This document shows positions 37,379 to 46,923 of a DNA stretch of 64,000 bases, in pieces (the first letter of the stretch is position 1; every line of letters begins with the position of its first letter). A model generated the notes under the pieces. The model was not told the DNA's origin, did not search any database, and worked only from the letters and a program-made list of their open reading frames with translations. Made by a program: the position numbers and the translations under genes. Origin of the DNA: Lyngbya sp. PCC 8106 (GTDB lineage Bacteria > Cyanobacteriota > Cyanobacteriia > Cyanobacteriales > Microcoleaceae); NCBI RefSeq assembly GCF_000169095.1, contig NZ_AAVU01000002.1, positions 186,001 through 250,000 on the forward strand. Reading direction: 5' to 3'.

Positions 37379-38725
37379 TTACTTGGTTTGAAAGCGTTGT
37401 TCAGCAATTTCTTTGACTTTTTCCCAAAAGCGAGGATAGTTTTCTAAGACTTGATCAAAGTCATCTTTGTACAACACAAAAAGTTCACAGTAGGTTTGTG
37501 TTTTCACCGAAGCCGTTCGCCGACTAGAATATAAAAGTGCAATTTCACCAAAAAACATCCCTGCTGTCATTGTCCGATAAACTCGACCTGTTTTTTCAGA
37601 AAATGCAATCACTTCTCCTCGCTTGATAAAATACATTTCATGGCCCAACTGTTCTTCGCGGATAATATAGTCCTCTGGAGGTAAGATTCGAGGTCTTAAT
37701 TTAATTACTAAGTCTTCAATAAAGCCTTTATCTGCTTCTTTAAATAGAGGAACTTTTTCTAAAAGTTCTTGATGGAGATGAAGATAAATACGAGTTTTGA
37801 TCGAGTGGGGAAGTTCATCTAGAAAGTCTAATTCCATAGAAGCATCATGGCTATATTCCCACATATATTGATAATAATCTCGGACTTGCTGTTGTAAGTG
37901 TGAAGGAATTCGGCGTTCACGCATATAGGCTTGAATTTGATCCAGTTTTTCTCGAAAACGTCCTTGATTTGCATCTAAATTCGCAATTAAAGAAGCAACG
38001 TTACCAATAATAAACGCATACATTGACACCCCTAAAAACATAATAACTAAAGTAAAGGCGATTTCTAAGTCATTGGTTGGGGTAATATCTCCATAGCCAA
38101 CCGTTGTTAAAGTGGTAATTGACCAATACAATGATTTCATATATTGAGTCGTAGTCCGCACATTTTCTAAAGAAGCAGTGGTTAACCAAGATTCATTGGA
38201 AATTTTTGTTGTTTTTCCAATAAAAAACCATAAGCAAGCCACCCAATGATCGATGAGAAAAATAATCAGAACTAAGTTAATCATCCGAATTACCACCGGA
38301 TTAACGTTAACATTATTCTCCCATCGTCTGAAGATTGCTAAACATTGAAAACCTCGTAAAAGTCGAATAAGTCTGGCAATACCAATGACATAGCCAGGAA
38401 GACTAGGAAACAAAAATCTGATCAGGATATCAATGGGAAAACTTGCAATTAAATTGATTTTAAAATCGTTAGCACGGTAATGTTGGTGGATTTTTTGTTT
38501 ATCATTAATAAATGCTCCCTGATCAATATATCCCATATGAAACCGCAGAAAAATATCAGTAATTAATATAGAGTCACTTAAAATATCTAAGATCAGCCAA
38601 ACGCCACCACTACTTGTTTGAAAAGCAATCCGAAATGGAATCGCCAGATAATTGTAGAGAGTAACTAAAACAATTAGAGATTCCCAAATGATGACAACTT
38701 TTGATTCTGGATGGATAATTTTCAT
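37379..38725 (-). CDS. voltage-gated-type K+ channel with cyclic-nucleotide-binding domain
   Basis: About 448 residues. Six membrane segments (about 10-260) include an S4-like Arg-rich helix (IARLIRLLRGFQCLAIFRRW). The pore carries the K+ filter TLTTVGYGDITP. A C-linker and a C-terminal cNMP-binding domain follow (about 330-448; GEVIAFSEKTGRVY, MFFGEIALLYSSRRTASVKT). This is the HCN/KCNH/SthK-like arrangement. GEIALL with the following Arg-Thr matches the phosphate-binding cassette, so cAMP or cGMP binding is plausible. TTG at 38743 would add six residues; ATG 38725 is preferred. Confidence 0.92.
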   Translation of the reverse strand: MKIIHPESKVVIIWESLIVLVTLYNYLAIPFRIAFQTSSGGVWLILDILSDSILITDIFLRFHMGYIDQGAFINDKQKIHQHYRANDFKINLIASFPIDILIRFLFPSLPGYVIGIARLIRLLRGFQCLAIFRRWENNVNVNPVVIRMINLVLIIFLIDHWVACLWFFIGKTTKISNESWLTTASLENVRTTTQYMKSLYWSITTLTTVGYGDITPTNDLEIAFTLVIMFLGVSMYAFIIGNVASLIANLDANQGRFREKLDQIQAYMRERRIPSHLQQQVRDYYQYMWEYSHDASMELDFLDELPHSIKTRIYLHLHQELLEKVPLFKEADKGFIEDLVIKLRPRILPPEDYIIREEQLGHEMYFIKRGEVIAFSEKTGRVYRTMTAGMFFGEIALLYSSRRTASVKTQTYCELFVLYKDDFDQVLENYPRFWEKVKEIAEQRFQTK

Positions 38726-38743
38726 ATTTAAAGTCAACAACAA

Positions 38744-39126
38744 ATGGCACTTAATAACAAAAATTTACTATCATTTTAAAAGCCATAGATTCAAAAGAGA
38801 TATAAAATCAATGACAAGCAGCATAATACTGAAAAAAGTCAATACTATCCATGCTTGTTATAATTTATTATTTTTAGATTTTGACATCTGATCTCACTCT
38901 ATATGATCGAATACTCAGCTTTTTCTCAGGATAAATTCAGTTGACTGGCTTTGAATAAGAATAGAAACAACTAGACAGGACATAAACAAGATCAATAGCA
39001 ATGGGAAACACCTATAGGATCGAACATTACCTGAAAAGCAATCGAGATCAAAGCGTTCAGCTTGAAGCTAATGGAAGTTTATTGTTACCATCATTCATAA
39101 CTTCTAACTCCAAACCGGGATAAATC
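38744..39126. other. intergenic region between the channel gene and arsS
   Basis: About 380 bases, divergent between the channel gene and arsS. It probably contains both promoters. No gene, repeat or clear -35/-10 pair was recognised; a 67-codon plus-strand frame overlapping the channel gene start lacks any feature of a gene. Confidence 0.5.
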
Positions 39127-40122
39127 ATGCTGAAAACAACTTTGACACCCTTTGATCATAAATTAGGTTCTCCTCTAACTAAGCAGCCCATCTCTGTTTT
39201 ACAGATTAATTTGGGTAAGCGATGTAATTTGGCTTGTACCCACTGTCATGTCGAAGCTAGCCCCAAACGAACAGAAGAACTTTCTGCCGAAATCTGCGAT
39301 CAATTGATCGAACTCATTCATCGTTTTCCCCAAATTAAAACCGTTGATTTGACTGGAGGTGCGCCCGAGATGAATTATGGGTTTAAACCTCTTGTAGAAG
39401 CTGCTCGTTTACAGGAAAAAGAAGTCATTGTACGCTCCAATCTCACGATTTATTTTGTTGATGGATTTCAAGAGATTCCAGAGTATTGCGCTCGACATCA
39501 GCTCAGAATTATAGCATCTTTGCCTTGTTATTTGGAAGATAACGTTAACAAAATGAGAGGTAAAGGTGTTTATCAAGATTCCATTGCCGCTATTCAAAGG
39601 CTGAATCAGCTTGGGTATGGTAGACAACAAAATCTGGTACTCGACTTGGTGTATAATCCTGCTTTGCCTCAGCCCCAATCTTTTTCTTTACCCCCAGAAC
39701 AACAACAGCTTGAGCCAGCCTATAAACACTATCTCAAACAACATTTCGATCTGGATTTTAATCAACTTTTTACGATTACTAACTTACCGATTGGTCGCAC
39801 TAAGTTTTATTTAAAAAATCACAATATTCATCAACCTTATCTTCAATTTCTCGAAGAAAACTATAACTCAAAGACCACTGAACATTTAATGTGTCGTGAT
39901 CAACTCTCGATTGATTATCTCGGAAATATTTATGATTGTGACTTCAATCAAATGGAAAATATTCCGGCTCAGACCTCAACAGGTGAACTTTTAACCGTCA
40001 AAAGATTACTTGAGTTTGATAGCTTAGATGTGATTCGAGAAATCCAAACCGCATCCTTTTGTTATGGGTGTACTGCGGGATGTGGTTCAAGTTGTGGTGG
40101 TGCCTTAATTTCAGAGGACTGA
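39127..40122 (+). CDS. arsS: arsenosugar-biosynthesis radical SAM protein ArsS-like
   Basis: A 331-residue radical-SAM enzyme. The [4Fe-4S] motif CNLACTHC (Cys33, Cys37, Cys40) binds SAM, and TGGAPEMN is the SAM-contact region. The C-terminal Cys-rich part (CDFNQ, CYGCTAGCGSSCGG) holds the extra ligands of the DUF3641 segment typical of ArsS, proposed to act in arsenosugar synthesis after methylation of arsenite. No arsM is adjacent. The gene is followed 30 bases later by two TVP38/TMEM64 membrane proteins, a pairing I recall in other cyanobacteria. The arsenic role is family knowledge; other peptide or small-molecule substrates cannot be excluded. Confidence 0.88.
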   Translation: MLKTTLTPFDHKLGSPLTKQPISVLQINLGKRCNLACTHCHVEASPKRTEELSAEICDQLIELIHRFPQIKTVDLTGGAPEMNYGFKPLVEAARLQEKEVIVRSNLTIYFVDGFQEIPEYCARHQLRIIASLPCYLEDNVNKMRGKGVYQDSIAAIQRLNQLGYGRQQNLVLDLVYNPALPQPQSFSLPPEQQQLEPAYKHYLKQHFDLDFNQLFTITNLPIGRTKFYLKNHNIHQPYLQFLEENYNSKTTEHLMCRDQLSIDYLGNIYDCDFNQMENIPAQTSTGELLTVKRLLEFDSLDVIREIQTASFCYGCTAGCGSSCGGALISED

Positions 40123-40152
40123 ATATAAAATTGCGGAGTAAAAACCTGTCAG

Positions 40153-40914
40153 ATGAATTCTTCAGAAAAATCTCTTACCTCACGAAAAAAAACCTCCAAA
40201 CCTTTAAAATTAATACTGTTAGGTATTGGAGTCACAATGTTGGTTATTTTAGCGGCAAAATTGTTCAATCTCTCCGATTCTTTCGCCTCTATCCAAGATT
40301 ATCTGCGAGAGACTTTAGACTGGATTGCTAATCTGGGATATTGGGGGCCAGTCGCATTTATTGTCGTGTATATTCTGGCAACGGTGTTATTTCTTCCCGG
40401 TTCCATTTTAACTTTGGGAGGCGGTGCAATCTTCGGTGTTTTTAGCGGTTCAATTTATGTTTCAATCGGTTCTGTCGCCGGGGCAACTTGTGCCTTTTTA
40501 GTCGGTCGATATTTAGCCCGAGGTTGGGTGGCTAAAAAAATTGCGGGAAACCAGAAATTTAAGGCGATTGATGAAGCTGTAGCCCGAGAAGGTTGGAAAA
40601 TTGTGGGGTTAACCCGACTGTCTCCTATTTTCCCTTTTAACTTACTCAATTATTCTTTTGGATTAACTAAAGTTTCTCTCCGGGATTATGTCGTTGCGTC
40701 TTGGATTGGTATGATTCCGGGAACAATTATGTATGTTTATATCGGTTCTCTAGCCGGAGAATTGGCAACTTTAGCCTTGGAAGAACGCTCGAAAACCACA
40801 GGAGAATGGATTCTTTATGGTGTGGGTTTAGTCGCTACTGTTGCTGTGACCGTTTATGTCACAAAAATTGCTCGTCAAGCATTAAATGAAAAAATATCAG
40901 AAAAACAAGGCTAA
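40153..40914 (+). CDS. TVP38/TMEM64 (DedA-like) membrane protein
   Basis: A 253-residue integral membrane protein with the VTT/DedA-superfamily core: GYWGPVAFIVVYILATVLF, LPGSILTLGGGAIFGVFSG, GATCAFLVGRYLAR, GLTRLSPIFPFNLLNYSFGL and GMIPGTIMYVYIGS. An N-terminal basic tail precedes the first segment. Lipid scramblase- or transporter-like roles are proposed for the family. It is in an operon with arsS (30 bases upstream) and a second paralogue starting three bases after its stop. Confidence 0.9.
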   Translation: MNSSEKSLTSRKKTSKPLKLILLGIGVTMLVILAAKLFNLSDSFASIQDYLRETLDWIANLGYWGPVAFIVVYILATVLFLPGSILTLGGGAIFGVFSGSIYVSIGSVAGATCAFLVGRYLARGWVAKKIAGNQKFKAIDEAVAREGWKIVGLTRLSPIFPFNLLNYSFGLTKVSLRDYVVASWIGMIPGTIMYVYIGSLAGELATLALEERSKTTGEWILYGVGLVATVAVTVYVTKIARQALNEKISEKQG

Positions 40915-40917
40915 AAA

Positions 40918-41610
40918 ATGATGCCTATTTTCCCCGAACAGTTACTCAAAAGTCGGCGTTTTTGGTTAACTCTGAGTCTGATTAGCCTTCTCTGGATGGT
41001 TGATTTCAGTCCTTGGAAACTAAATCATCTCGATCCAGTTTTGCTAACTGATTCGATCAAACAATGGGGAAATTGGGCAATTTTTGGATATGTTCTACTC
41101 TACATCCTCCTCACTATTGTCGGCATTCCAGCAATTCCGTTAACAATGGCAGGAGGAATCTTTTTTGGTCTAGTTTGGGGAATATTTTGGTCAGTGATTG
41201 CTGCTACAATTGGAGCGATCGCAGCCTTTGGAGTCTCTCGATATTTACTGCGAAATTGGTCACAAAAAACCTTTGGTAGCGAGCGAATATTCAGAAAATT
41301 TAATCGAGCTACGGCTCAAAAACCCTTACAGTTTGTGTTATTTGTGCGGTTGGCTCCGATTTTTCCTTTTAACTTATCCAACTTTTTGTTTGGACTCACC
41401 GCAATTGAGTTGAAATCTTATACTGTCGGAACTTTTTTGGGAATTATTCCGGGAACGTTTACTTACACTTGGCTAGGCGTTAGCGGAAAACAGGCAATAG
41501 AAGGAAGTGATCGCTTCTCGATATTCCTCGCTTTGGCAATAGCAGGAGGATTATGTGTACTGCCGAGTATAACCCGCAAAAAATTACACTTGAACGAGGA
41601 AACCGAGTAA
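40918..41610 (+). CDS. TVP38/TMEM64 (DedA-like) membrane protein, second copy
   Basis: A 230-residue paralogue of the preceding gene with the same core blocks (GIPAIPLTMAGGIFFGLVWG, GAIAAFGVSRYLLR, FVRLAPIFPFNLSNFLFGL, GIIPGTFTYTWLG). It starts ATGATG directly after the preceding stop, a coupled arrangement. The two copies may form a heteromer. Whether they export or move arsenic-containing lipids or sugars made with ArsS is open. Confidence 0.9.
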   Translation: MMPIFPEQLLKSRRFWLTLSLISLLWMVDFSPWKLNHLDPVLLTDSIKQWGNWAIFGYVLLYILLTIVGIPAIPLTMAGGIFFGLVWGIFWSVIAATIGAIAAFGVSRYLLRNWSQKTFGSERIFRKFNRATAQKPLQFVLFVRLAPIFPFNLSNFLFGLTAIELKSYTVGTFLGIIPGTFTYTWLGVSGKQAIEGSDRFSIFLALAIAGGLCVLPSITRKKLHLNEETE

Positions 41611-41644
41611 GAGCGATAAATTTCAATTCCGTTAAAATCCTTAA

Positions 41645-42427
41645 CTAACGTTTTTTCATTTGCGGAAATCGGTTGATTTGAGCTGCTCCATAAAAGATCA
41701 AAGATTCATTCTGGATTCGCAATCGGTCTATCCGCAAACTTGTGCCATCGAGCGCGAATTTATCTAAGTCCAGCAAGTTGTTAACATGATCAATCAATGC
41801 TTTACCGAGACTCACTGCTTCTGAGTCCCCTTCGTAGGAGACATCGGTAAACTGAATCTTACGACGTTCCTCAATGTCAACTTGACTTGTAAAGTTAAGC
41901 GAAATGGGCTGATTAGAATCACCAACTCGTACCTGAGATTGCAGATGCAGCTTTTTCTCGGGCGTAATCCGCATCTCGGTATCGCTAAACTTTAACGGCT
42001 GTCCTTGATATTGCAGTCGTTGTAGCTTATCGATAATAAAAGGAGTATTGAACGAAGACGTTAAATCCTCCTCTGTTAAAACGACTCGCATCGTGGCTTG
42101 CGTGGGTTGCCGTAACTTCACATTACCTGCGAAGATTGCACCGAAATCAATCGATACCGCTTCTAGGTAAAGTTCCATCACCGCAATACGAAGCCCGTTA
42201 TACATCAGCATTCCTTGGCCGATGAAGTCAAAGCCATCTACACTGCCCTGTAACAGCTTGGCTACGGGTTCAGCACGGACGTTTGCCTCAACTTTTTCAG
42301 AACGCTTGAATAGTGCAGCGATTGCCGCACCAACAGCTTTGCTGACGATGCGATCGCCACCTTGGGTCTGAAAAGGAGTGCTTCCAAACAAAGCTTGTAC
42401 CATTCCTTTGCTCGCTTGCTCACACAA
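41645..42427 (-). CDS. DUF2993 domain-containing protein
   Basis: A 260-residue protein of a family common in cyanobacteria (LmeA-like DUF2993), with beta-strand-rich sequence such as VDGFDFIGQGMLMYNGLRIA and MELYLEAVSIDFGAIFAG. There is no signal peptide in this frame; the only start after the upstream stop is TTG at 42427. DUF2993 is thought to bind lipids or act at the envelope, but there is no direct clue here. It is convergent with the TMEM64 operon, 34 bases away. Confidence 0.82.
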   Translation of the reverse strand: MCEQASKGMVQALFGSTPFQTQGGDRIVSKAVGAAIAALFKRSEKVEANVRAEPVAKLLQGSVDGFDFIGQGMLMYNGLRIAVMELYLEAVSIDFGAIFAGNVKLRQPTQATMRVVLTEEDLTSSFNTPFIIDKLQRLQYQGQPLKFSDTEMRITPEKKLHLQSQVRVGDSNQPISLNFTSQVDIEERRKIQFTDVSYEGDSEAVSLGKALIDHVNNLLDLDKFALDGTSLRIDRLRIQNESLIFYGAAQINRFPQMKKR

Positions 42428-42642
42428 ATCATTATAGCGGCAATATTAAGATATGTTACATTAGTTGTCCTGATAGGAGTGATTAACCCAAGCTCAAGAG
42501 CCTTTTGAATATGCTTCTATCCTAGACCAGAAAGGAATTTAGATAACTTTACAGTATTTTACACGAATTTACAAAATCTGTCTCCCGGTTCAAAAAAAAG
42601 GCTCTCGATGGGGACAGATGCCGAGTCATTTTGGCCATTGGC

Positions 42643-44346
42643 TCAGTCGGGAGTCGATTGCAGTCTGAGGAATTCTTGTTTGAAAGGAAGCAACTTTTGT
42701 TTTAACGGTTCTGCCCCCGAACCATCAATTAAAAAACTTTTGAATATCTGTCCTTGACTAATATAGTCAAAGTAAGCCGAAGATAGATAAGGGATTAGCT
42801 CACGATTGTTAGCAATATAAATCTCAAAAAAGGCAACAACGGCACCATTGGCATAACTATCAATTAACTCCGGACTCGGAAGTATCAACCGTTCAACGGA
42901 ATTAACCGCATTGGTGATTCCAGCATCGAGTTGAGAAAAATCAACATGGGCTTGTCCTTCAATAATCATCAAATACTTCTGCGGAGATTGTAACCAAAGA
43001 AAAGAACCCGCCTGTTCAAAAATCGCCGGAGTAGCAGGATCATAAAGACCCGCCCCCAACAAAACCGGAATATCGACAGCCCCTAAACCGTTTTCACCAA
43101 AAATACTCCGATTAACCGGATTAGCCCCAAGAACCGCTTGAACTCTCGAATCCCGAAATTGAGTCGGTAAATTGGGTAAAGAAAGAGCGCGACATTGCAA
43201 AAGTAATGATGTATTTAAGTGGCTAAATTCTGCTTCACATTCCTGCTGTAAATTTTCTAAATCAATTTCTGCACCTCCCACTGCTAAAGCTGTATATCCC
43301 CCAAAAGAATGACCATACACTCCCACGCGATCTAGTTGAAGTCGGGATTCAAAATCAGCGGAATTTCTTCGTTCCAACTCATCTAAAACAAAACTAATAT
43401 CTTGAGGACGATTAATAAATTCTTGCACCTCAAAAACTTCCTGATTTCGACCTGCTAACAAGTCTTCCGCGTGACGGAGATCGCTACCGGGATGTTGAGG
43501 AAGCGCAACCACATAGCCGTAAGAGGTCAAATGTCTAGCCCGTCTCGCAAAATCTTCTGGCCGAGAAGCCAAACCATGAGAGATAATCACAACCGGAGTT
43601 TTGCCTGTTCGCCAGATTTGCGGTTGATAAAGATCGACATAAAATTTGCGGTTGCGTTGAGCATCATACAAAAATAACCGTTGAACTTCCTTCACGCCGT
43701 AAGTTCCGGGCTGACGAAGATCGAGTAAAGATGAAAAATCTGTTTGATCTAAAAGAGTTGCTTCCCTCGATAAATTTGCCACTTCTTCATTAAGAACACG
43801 AGTTGCATTAATGACCAGTTGGATAGTATTTCTTAACCTAAGAATTTGATCCAGATTAATCTGTAGGTTACTGGGAAGATGATCGAGAAAATTTAATACG
43901 GTTAATCCTTGAGAATCCGATGCAGATTCAATTAGGGCTGTCTTTAGAGCAGATTGTTTATCTTTTCCACTTTGAACGGTAATATACCGCCCAAGAGTGG
44001 TCAGAATATCTTGACCAATGGCTGTGTTTAAAAGGCGAGAGAGTTGAATCGTATTTACATCGATTCGCCGACTTAGAGTTTCCTGAAATTCAGCTTTTTC
44101 TGCGGGTGTTGCACTGGCTAAATTAAAATAAGTTCTGAGATGACGATCAATTTCTCCTGTGCGAGCAAAGTTTTCTAAAGAACGAACGGGAACCGATACC
44201 CGAGCTGTCGCAAACACAAAATTAATTTCATCTGCGGCGTTCAGGGGAAAAGCAGTAATAAGAGTGGAAAATACACCCAAAAGCAAAGCTAAAACCCCAG
44301 AAGATTGACCCCAGTTTAAAGTTAATTTATTCAGATATTGTCTCAT
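42643..44346 (-). CDS. exported alpha/beta hydrolase with DUF1400 domain
   Basis: A 567-residue secreted hydrolase. A signal peptide (about 1-38, LLLGVFSTLITAFPLNAADE) is followed by the DUF1400 alpha-helical domain (about 40-170). An alpha/beta hydrolase fold follows, with VVIISHGLASRPEDF, the nucleophile elbow GVYGHSFGGYTAL, a later Asp region and GQAHVDFS carrying the His. It resembles chlorophyllase/PAF-acetylhydrolase-like lipases of cyanobacteria. Natural substrate unknown. The 215 bases upstream of the DUF2993 gene start separate this gene from that one; no gene is seen there. Confidence 0.9.
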   Translation of the reverse strand: MRQYLNKLTLNWGQSSGVLALLLGVFSTLITAFPLNAADEINFVFATARVSVPVRSLENFARTGEIDRHLRTYFNLASATPAEKAEFQETLSRRIDVNTIQLSRLLNTAIGQDILTTLGRYITVQSGKDKQSALKTALIESASDSQGLTVLNFLDHLPSNLQINLDQILRLRNTIQLVINATRVLNEEVANLSREATLLDQTDFSSLLDLRQPGTYGVKEVQRLFLYDAQRNRKFYVDLYQPQIWRTGKTPVVIISHGLASRPEDFARRARHLTSYGYVVALPQHPGSDLRHAEDLLAGRNQEVFEVQEFINRPQDISFVLDELERRNSADFESRLQLDRVGVYGHSFGGYTALAVGGAEIDLENLQQECEAEFSHLNTSLLLQCRALSLPNLPTQFRDSRVQAVLGANPVNRSIFGENGLGAVDIPVLLGAGLYDPATPAIFEQAGSFLWLQSPQKYLMIIEGQAHVDFSQLDAGITNAVNSVERLILPSPELIDSYANGAVVAFFEIYIANNRELIPYLSSAYFDYISQGQIFKSFLIDGSGAEPLKQKLLPFKQEFLRLQSTPD

Positions 44347-44519
44347 CAGTTCCAGCTCATTAGTCTCTAATAATTTATTCTATCGCTTGAAATCTAACCC
44401 GTACACAATTTTAAGAGATGAAATTTTGCGAAGAACTAAAAATCGTGAATTCTCCAAATCGTGTAGGATATTCTAGAGATGACTCACTGTTCAATCTAAA
44501 ATTTTTAATCTTCAATCCT

Positions 44520-45071
44520 ATGACACTTGGATCTGAACCCCCCGAAATTCTCCAACGACGTCTTTTTTATCAGGGACGTCGCTTTAGCTACGAAGTCAAC
44601 CGTCTTCGCATTCCTAACGGCGCTGTTGGAGAATGGGAATGTATTCGTCATCCGGGTGGCGCCCTGATTATTCCTGTGACTTCAGACGGAAAATTAGTGC
44701 TAGTCAGACAATATCGCTTTGCAATACAGGGACGCACTCTAGAATTTCCAGCAGGAACGATTGATAATAATGAAAATCCCGCAGACACCGTTAAGCGCGA
44801 AATAGAAGAAGAAACAGGTTATCGCGCCCACAAATGGCGTAAACTTGGACAATTTATTCTCGCACCCGGTTATTCTGATGAAATTATCTATTCATTTCTC
44901 GCCGAAGATTTAGAAAAACTTGAAAAACCACCCGCACAGGATGAGGATGAAGATATTGAGGTTGTATTGATGACTCCGCAAGAGTTGGAACAAGCTATCC
45001 TAGACGGTGAACCTGTAGACTCGAAATCGATTTCTAGTTTATTACTGGCTAAACCCTTTCTCAAAAACTAA
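44520..45071 (+). CDS. Nudix hydrolase (ADP-ribose pyrophosphatase-like)
   Basis: 183 residues from ATG 44520 (MTLGSEPPEILQRRLF). The frame opens at 44418, but the extra 34 residues are unlike the family. The Nudix box is present as GTIDN...E...REIEEETGY, with the REIEEE metal-binding residues. The preceding VLVRQYRF and the C-terminal acidic EDIEVVLMTPQEL are typical of ADP-sugar pyrophosphatases. It hydrolyses a nucleoside diphosphate linked to another moiety, ADP-ribose by analogy. It precedes the photolyase gene by 48 bases. Confidence 0.9.
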   Translation: MTLGSEPPEILQRRLFYQGRRFSYEVNRLRIPNGAVGEWECIRHPGGALIIPVTSDGKLVLVRQYRFAIQGRTLEFPAGTIDNNENPADTVKREIEEETGYRAHKWRKLGQFILAPGYSDEIIYSFLAEDLEKLEKPPAQDEDEDIEVVLMTPQELEQAILDGEPVDSKSISSLLLAKPFLKN

Positions 45072-45119
45072 TTGTTTAAATTCAGCTAAACTTGTTAACT
45101 GTCTCCTGTTTTATTTTTT

Positions 45120-46559
45120 ATGTCCGATTTAATTTTATTTTGGCATCGTCGTGACTTGCGAATTTCTGATCACAAAGGGTTAGCCGCAGCCCGAGAAAAG
45201 AGTTCTCAAGTGGTGGGTGTTTTTTGTCTTGATCCGAATATTTTAGATCAAGATGATGTTGCTCCGGCGAGGGTAACTTATATGATAGGCTGTTTACAAG
45301 AACTGCAAAAACAGTATGAAAAAGTCGGCAGTCAATTGTTGATTTTACAAGGTCAGCCCAGTTCAGCAATACCCAAACTTGCCAAAGCATTAGAGGCAAA
45401 AGCGGTATACTGGAATTTGGATGTCGAACCCTATGCAAAAGATCGCGATCAACAGGTTTCTGAAGCGTTAAAAGAAGTCAATATTGGAGTTGAGACGGTT
45501 TGGGATCAGTTACTTCATACACCGGATGAAATTCGGACAAAATCTGCAAATGAACCTTATAAAGTTTACACGCCCTATTGGAATAATTGGAGCAAAAGAA
45601 AGAAGCAAAAACCAATTCATACTTTTTCTGAAAATCCAACCGGACTGACCGAAAAACAGTTGAAAATTGCCAAAGAAAATGGTATAATTGATTTACCCTT
45701 GGCTGAGGATTTGGGTTTTGTTTGGGAGAACGAATTAATTTTAGAACCCGGAGAAGAAGCGGCTCAAAATCGCTTAGAGGAGTTTTGCGATCGCGCTTTA
45801 TTTGAATATGATGAACAACGAAATTTTCCCGCCAATGATGGTACATCTCAACTGAGTGCAGCGTTAAAATTTGGCGTGATTAGTATTCGTACGGTTTGGG
45901 CAAAAACCGTTGAAGCGATGGAAAATACTCGCAGCGATGAGGCTAGAAATAATATTAAAGCATGGCAACAGGAACTCGCATGGCGGGAATTTTATCAACA
46001 GGCAATGTATCACTTTCCAGAACTCGCAAATGGCCCCTATCGAGATCATTTTAAAGACTTTCCTTGGAGTGAAAATCAAGAACATTTCCAAGCTTGGTGT
46101 GAAGGAAAAACCGGATATCCGATTGTTGATGCGGCGATGCGACAACTCAATGAAATTGGATGGATGCACAACCGTTGTCGGATGATTGTTGCTAATTTCC
46201 TCACTAAAGATTTAATGATTAATTGGCAATGGGGCGAGAAATATTTTATGCAAAAATTGATGGATGGGGATTTATCGGCCAATAATGGGGGATGGCAATG
46301 GAGTGCGTCGAGTGGGATGGACCCCAAACCGTTGAGAATTTTTAACCCCACGACTCAAGCCCAAAAATATGATCCAGAAGGTGAATATATTCGTCAATGG
46401 TTGCCGGAATTAAGCAGTTTAGATACAGAATATTTAGTCACCGGAAAAATATCATCAAAAGATCGGGAAGCTTGCGACTATCCCGAACCCATTGTTGATC
46501 ACAAACAACAACAACAACAATTTAAGTCTTTGTACAAAGAACAAAAAGAAGCGTCTTAA
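45120..46559 (+). CDS. phrA: deoxyribodipyrimidine photolyase (CPD class I)
   Basis: A 479-residue enzyme that repairs cyclobutane pyrimidine dimers with light. The N-terminal antenna domain begins LILFWHRRDLRISDH. The C-terminal FAD/DNA domain has WQQELAWREFYQQAMYHFP, the MRQLNEIGWMHNRCRM block, NNGGWQWSASSG and FNPTTQAQKYDPEGEYIRQW. Tryptophans of the electron-transfer chain are visible in these blocks. It closely resembles the 8-HDF-type photolyase PhrA of Synechococcus/Anacystis; the antenna type is not proven. It may be co-transcribed with the Nudix gene. Confidence 0.95.
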   Translation: MSDLILFWHRRDLRISDHKGLAAAREKSSQVVGVFCLDPNILDQDDVAPARVTYMIGCLQELQKQYEKVGSQLLILQGQPSSAIPKLAKALEAKAVYWNLDVEPYAKDRDQQVSEALKEVNIGVETVWDQLLHTPDEIRTKSANEPYKVYTPYWNNWSKRKKQKPIHTFSENPTGLTEKQLKIAKENGIIDLPLAEDLGFVWENELILEPGEEAAQNRLEEFCDRALFEYDEQRNFPANDGTSQLSAALKFGVISIRTVWAKTVEAMENTRSDEARNNIKAWQQELAWREFYQQAMYHFPELANGPYRDHFKDFPWSENQEHFQAWCEGKTGYPIVDAAMRQLNEIGWMHNRCRMIVANFLTKDLMINWQWGEKYFMQKLMDGDLSANNGGWQWSASSGMDPKPLRIFNPTTQAQKYDPEGEYIRQWLPELSSLDTEYLVTGKISSKDREACDYPEPIVDHKQQQQQFKSLYKEQKEAS

Positions 46560-46826
46560 TCCGTCTGTAAACTTAATCTTAACTTTTGATTGAATAAATC
46601 CTCAACTCTATAATTATACTTTTAAAGAGTTATTGTTGCAAGATACATTATACTTCTCACACGAATCATTTAATAGAGATAAACAATTAAAAGGTTGGTT
46701 GGAAGGGTATTTTGAAACTCTAACTCTGATTCTATTCTTAGAAAGTTGACTTTATCTTTCTATCTATAATCAGAAGTAGAGACATTGCACACAACATCTC
46801 TACAATATTGATCATTAATTGTTGGG
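46560..46826. other. intergenic region between photolyase and IscB element
   Basis: AT-rich stretch downstream of the photolyase gene. A 50-codon frame without a start codon (includes LYFSHESF and WLEGYFE) has a protein-like composition, but I do not recognise it. Nothing else seen. Confidence 0.4.
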
Positions 46827-46872
46827 AATTGTTCACTTTTTGCTCACGGGAAATAGTCCGGTAGAGTGGAAG

Positions 46873-46892
46873 CCCCGTTCTTTAGAGCGGGG
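46873..46892 (+). repeat. subterminal hairpin of the IscB element, iscB 3' side
   Basis: Stem CCCCGTTC/GAGCGGGG with TTTA loop (one G-T pair). It has the same loop and orientation as the hairpin at the other end. Confidence 0.8.
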
Positions 46893-46907
46893 AGGAAGCT
46901 CGACACG

Positions 46908-46923
46908 GGCAACTTTAGTTGCC
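46908..46923. terminator. hairpin across the iscB stop codon
   Basis: Perfect 6-bp stem GGCAAC/GTTGCC with TTTA loop. The iscB stop (TAA on the minus strand) lies in the loop. There is no long T run, so termination is only possible. Confidence 0.4.

Noticed and set aside
38688..38891. Plus-strand 67-codon frame upstream of arsS
   Set aside because: Overlaps the channel gene start, AT-driven composition, no motif.
46560..46750. Protein-like run without start codon (LYFSHESF, WLEGYFE)
   Set aside because: Only 50 codons, no start, no family recognised; noted in the intergenic entry but not called.
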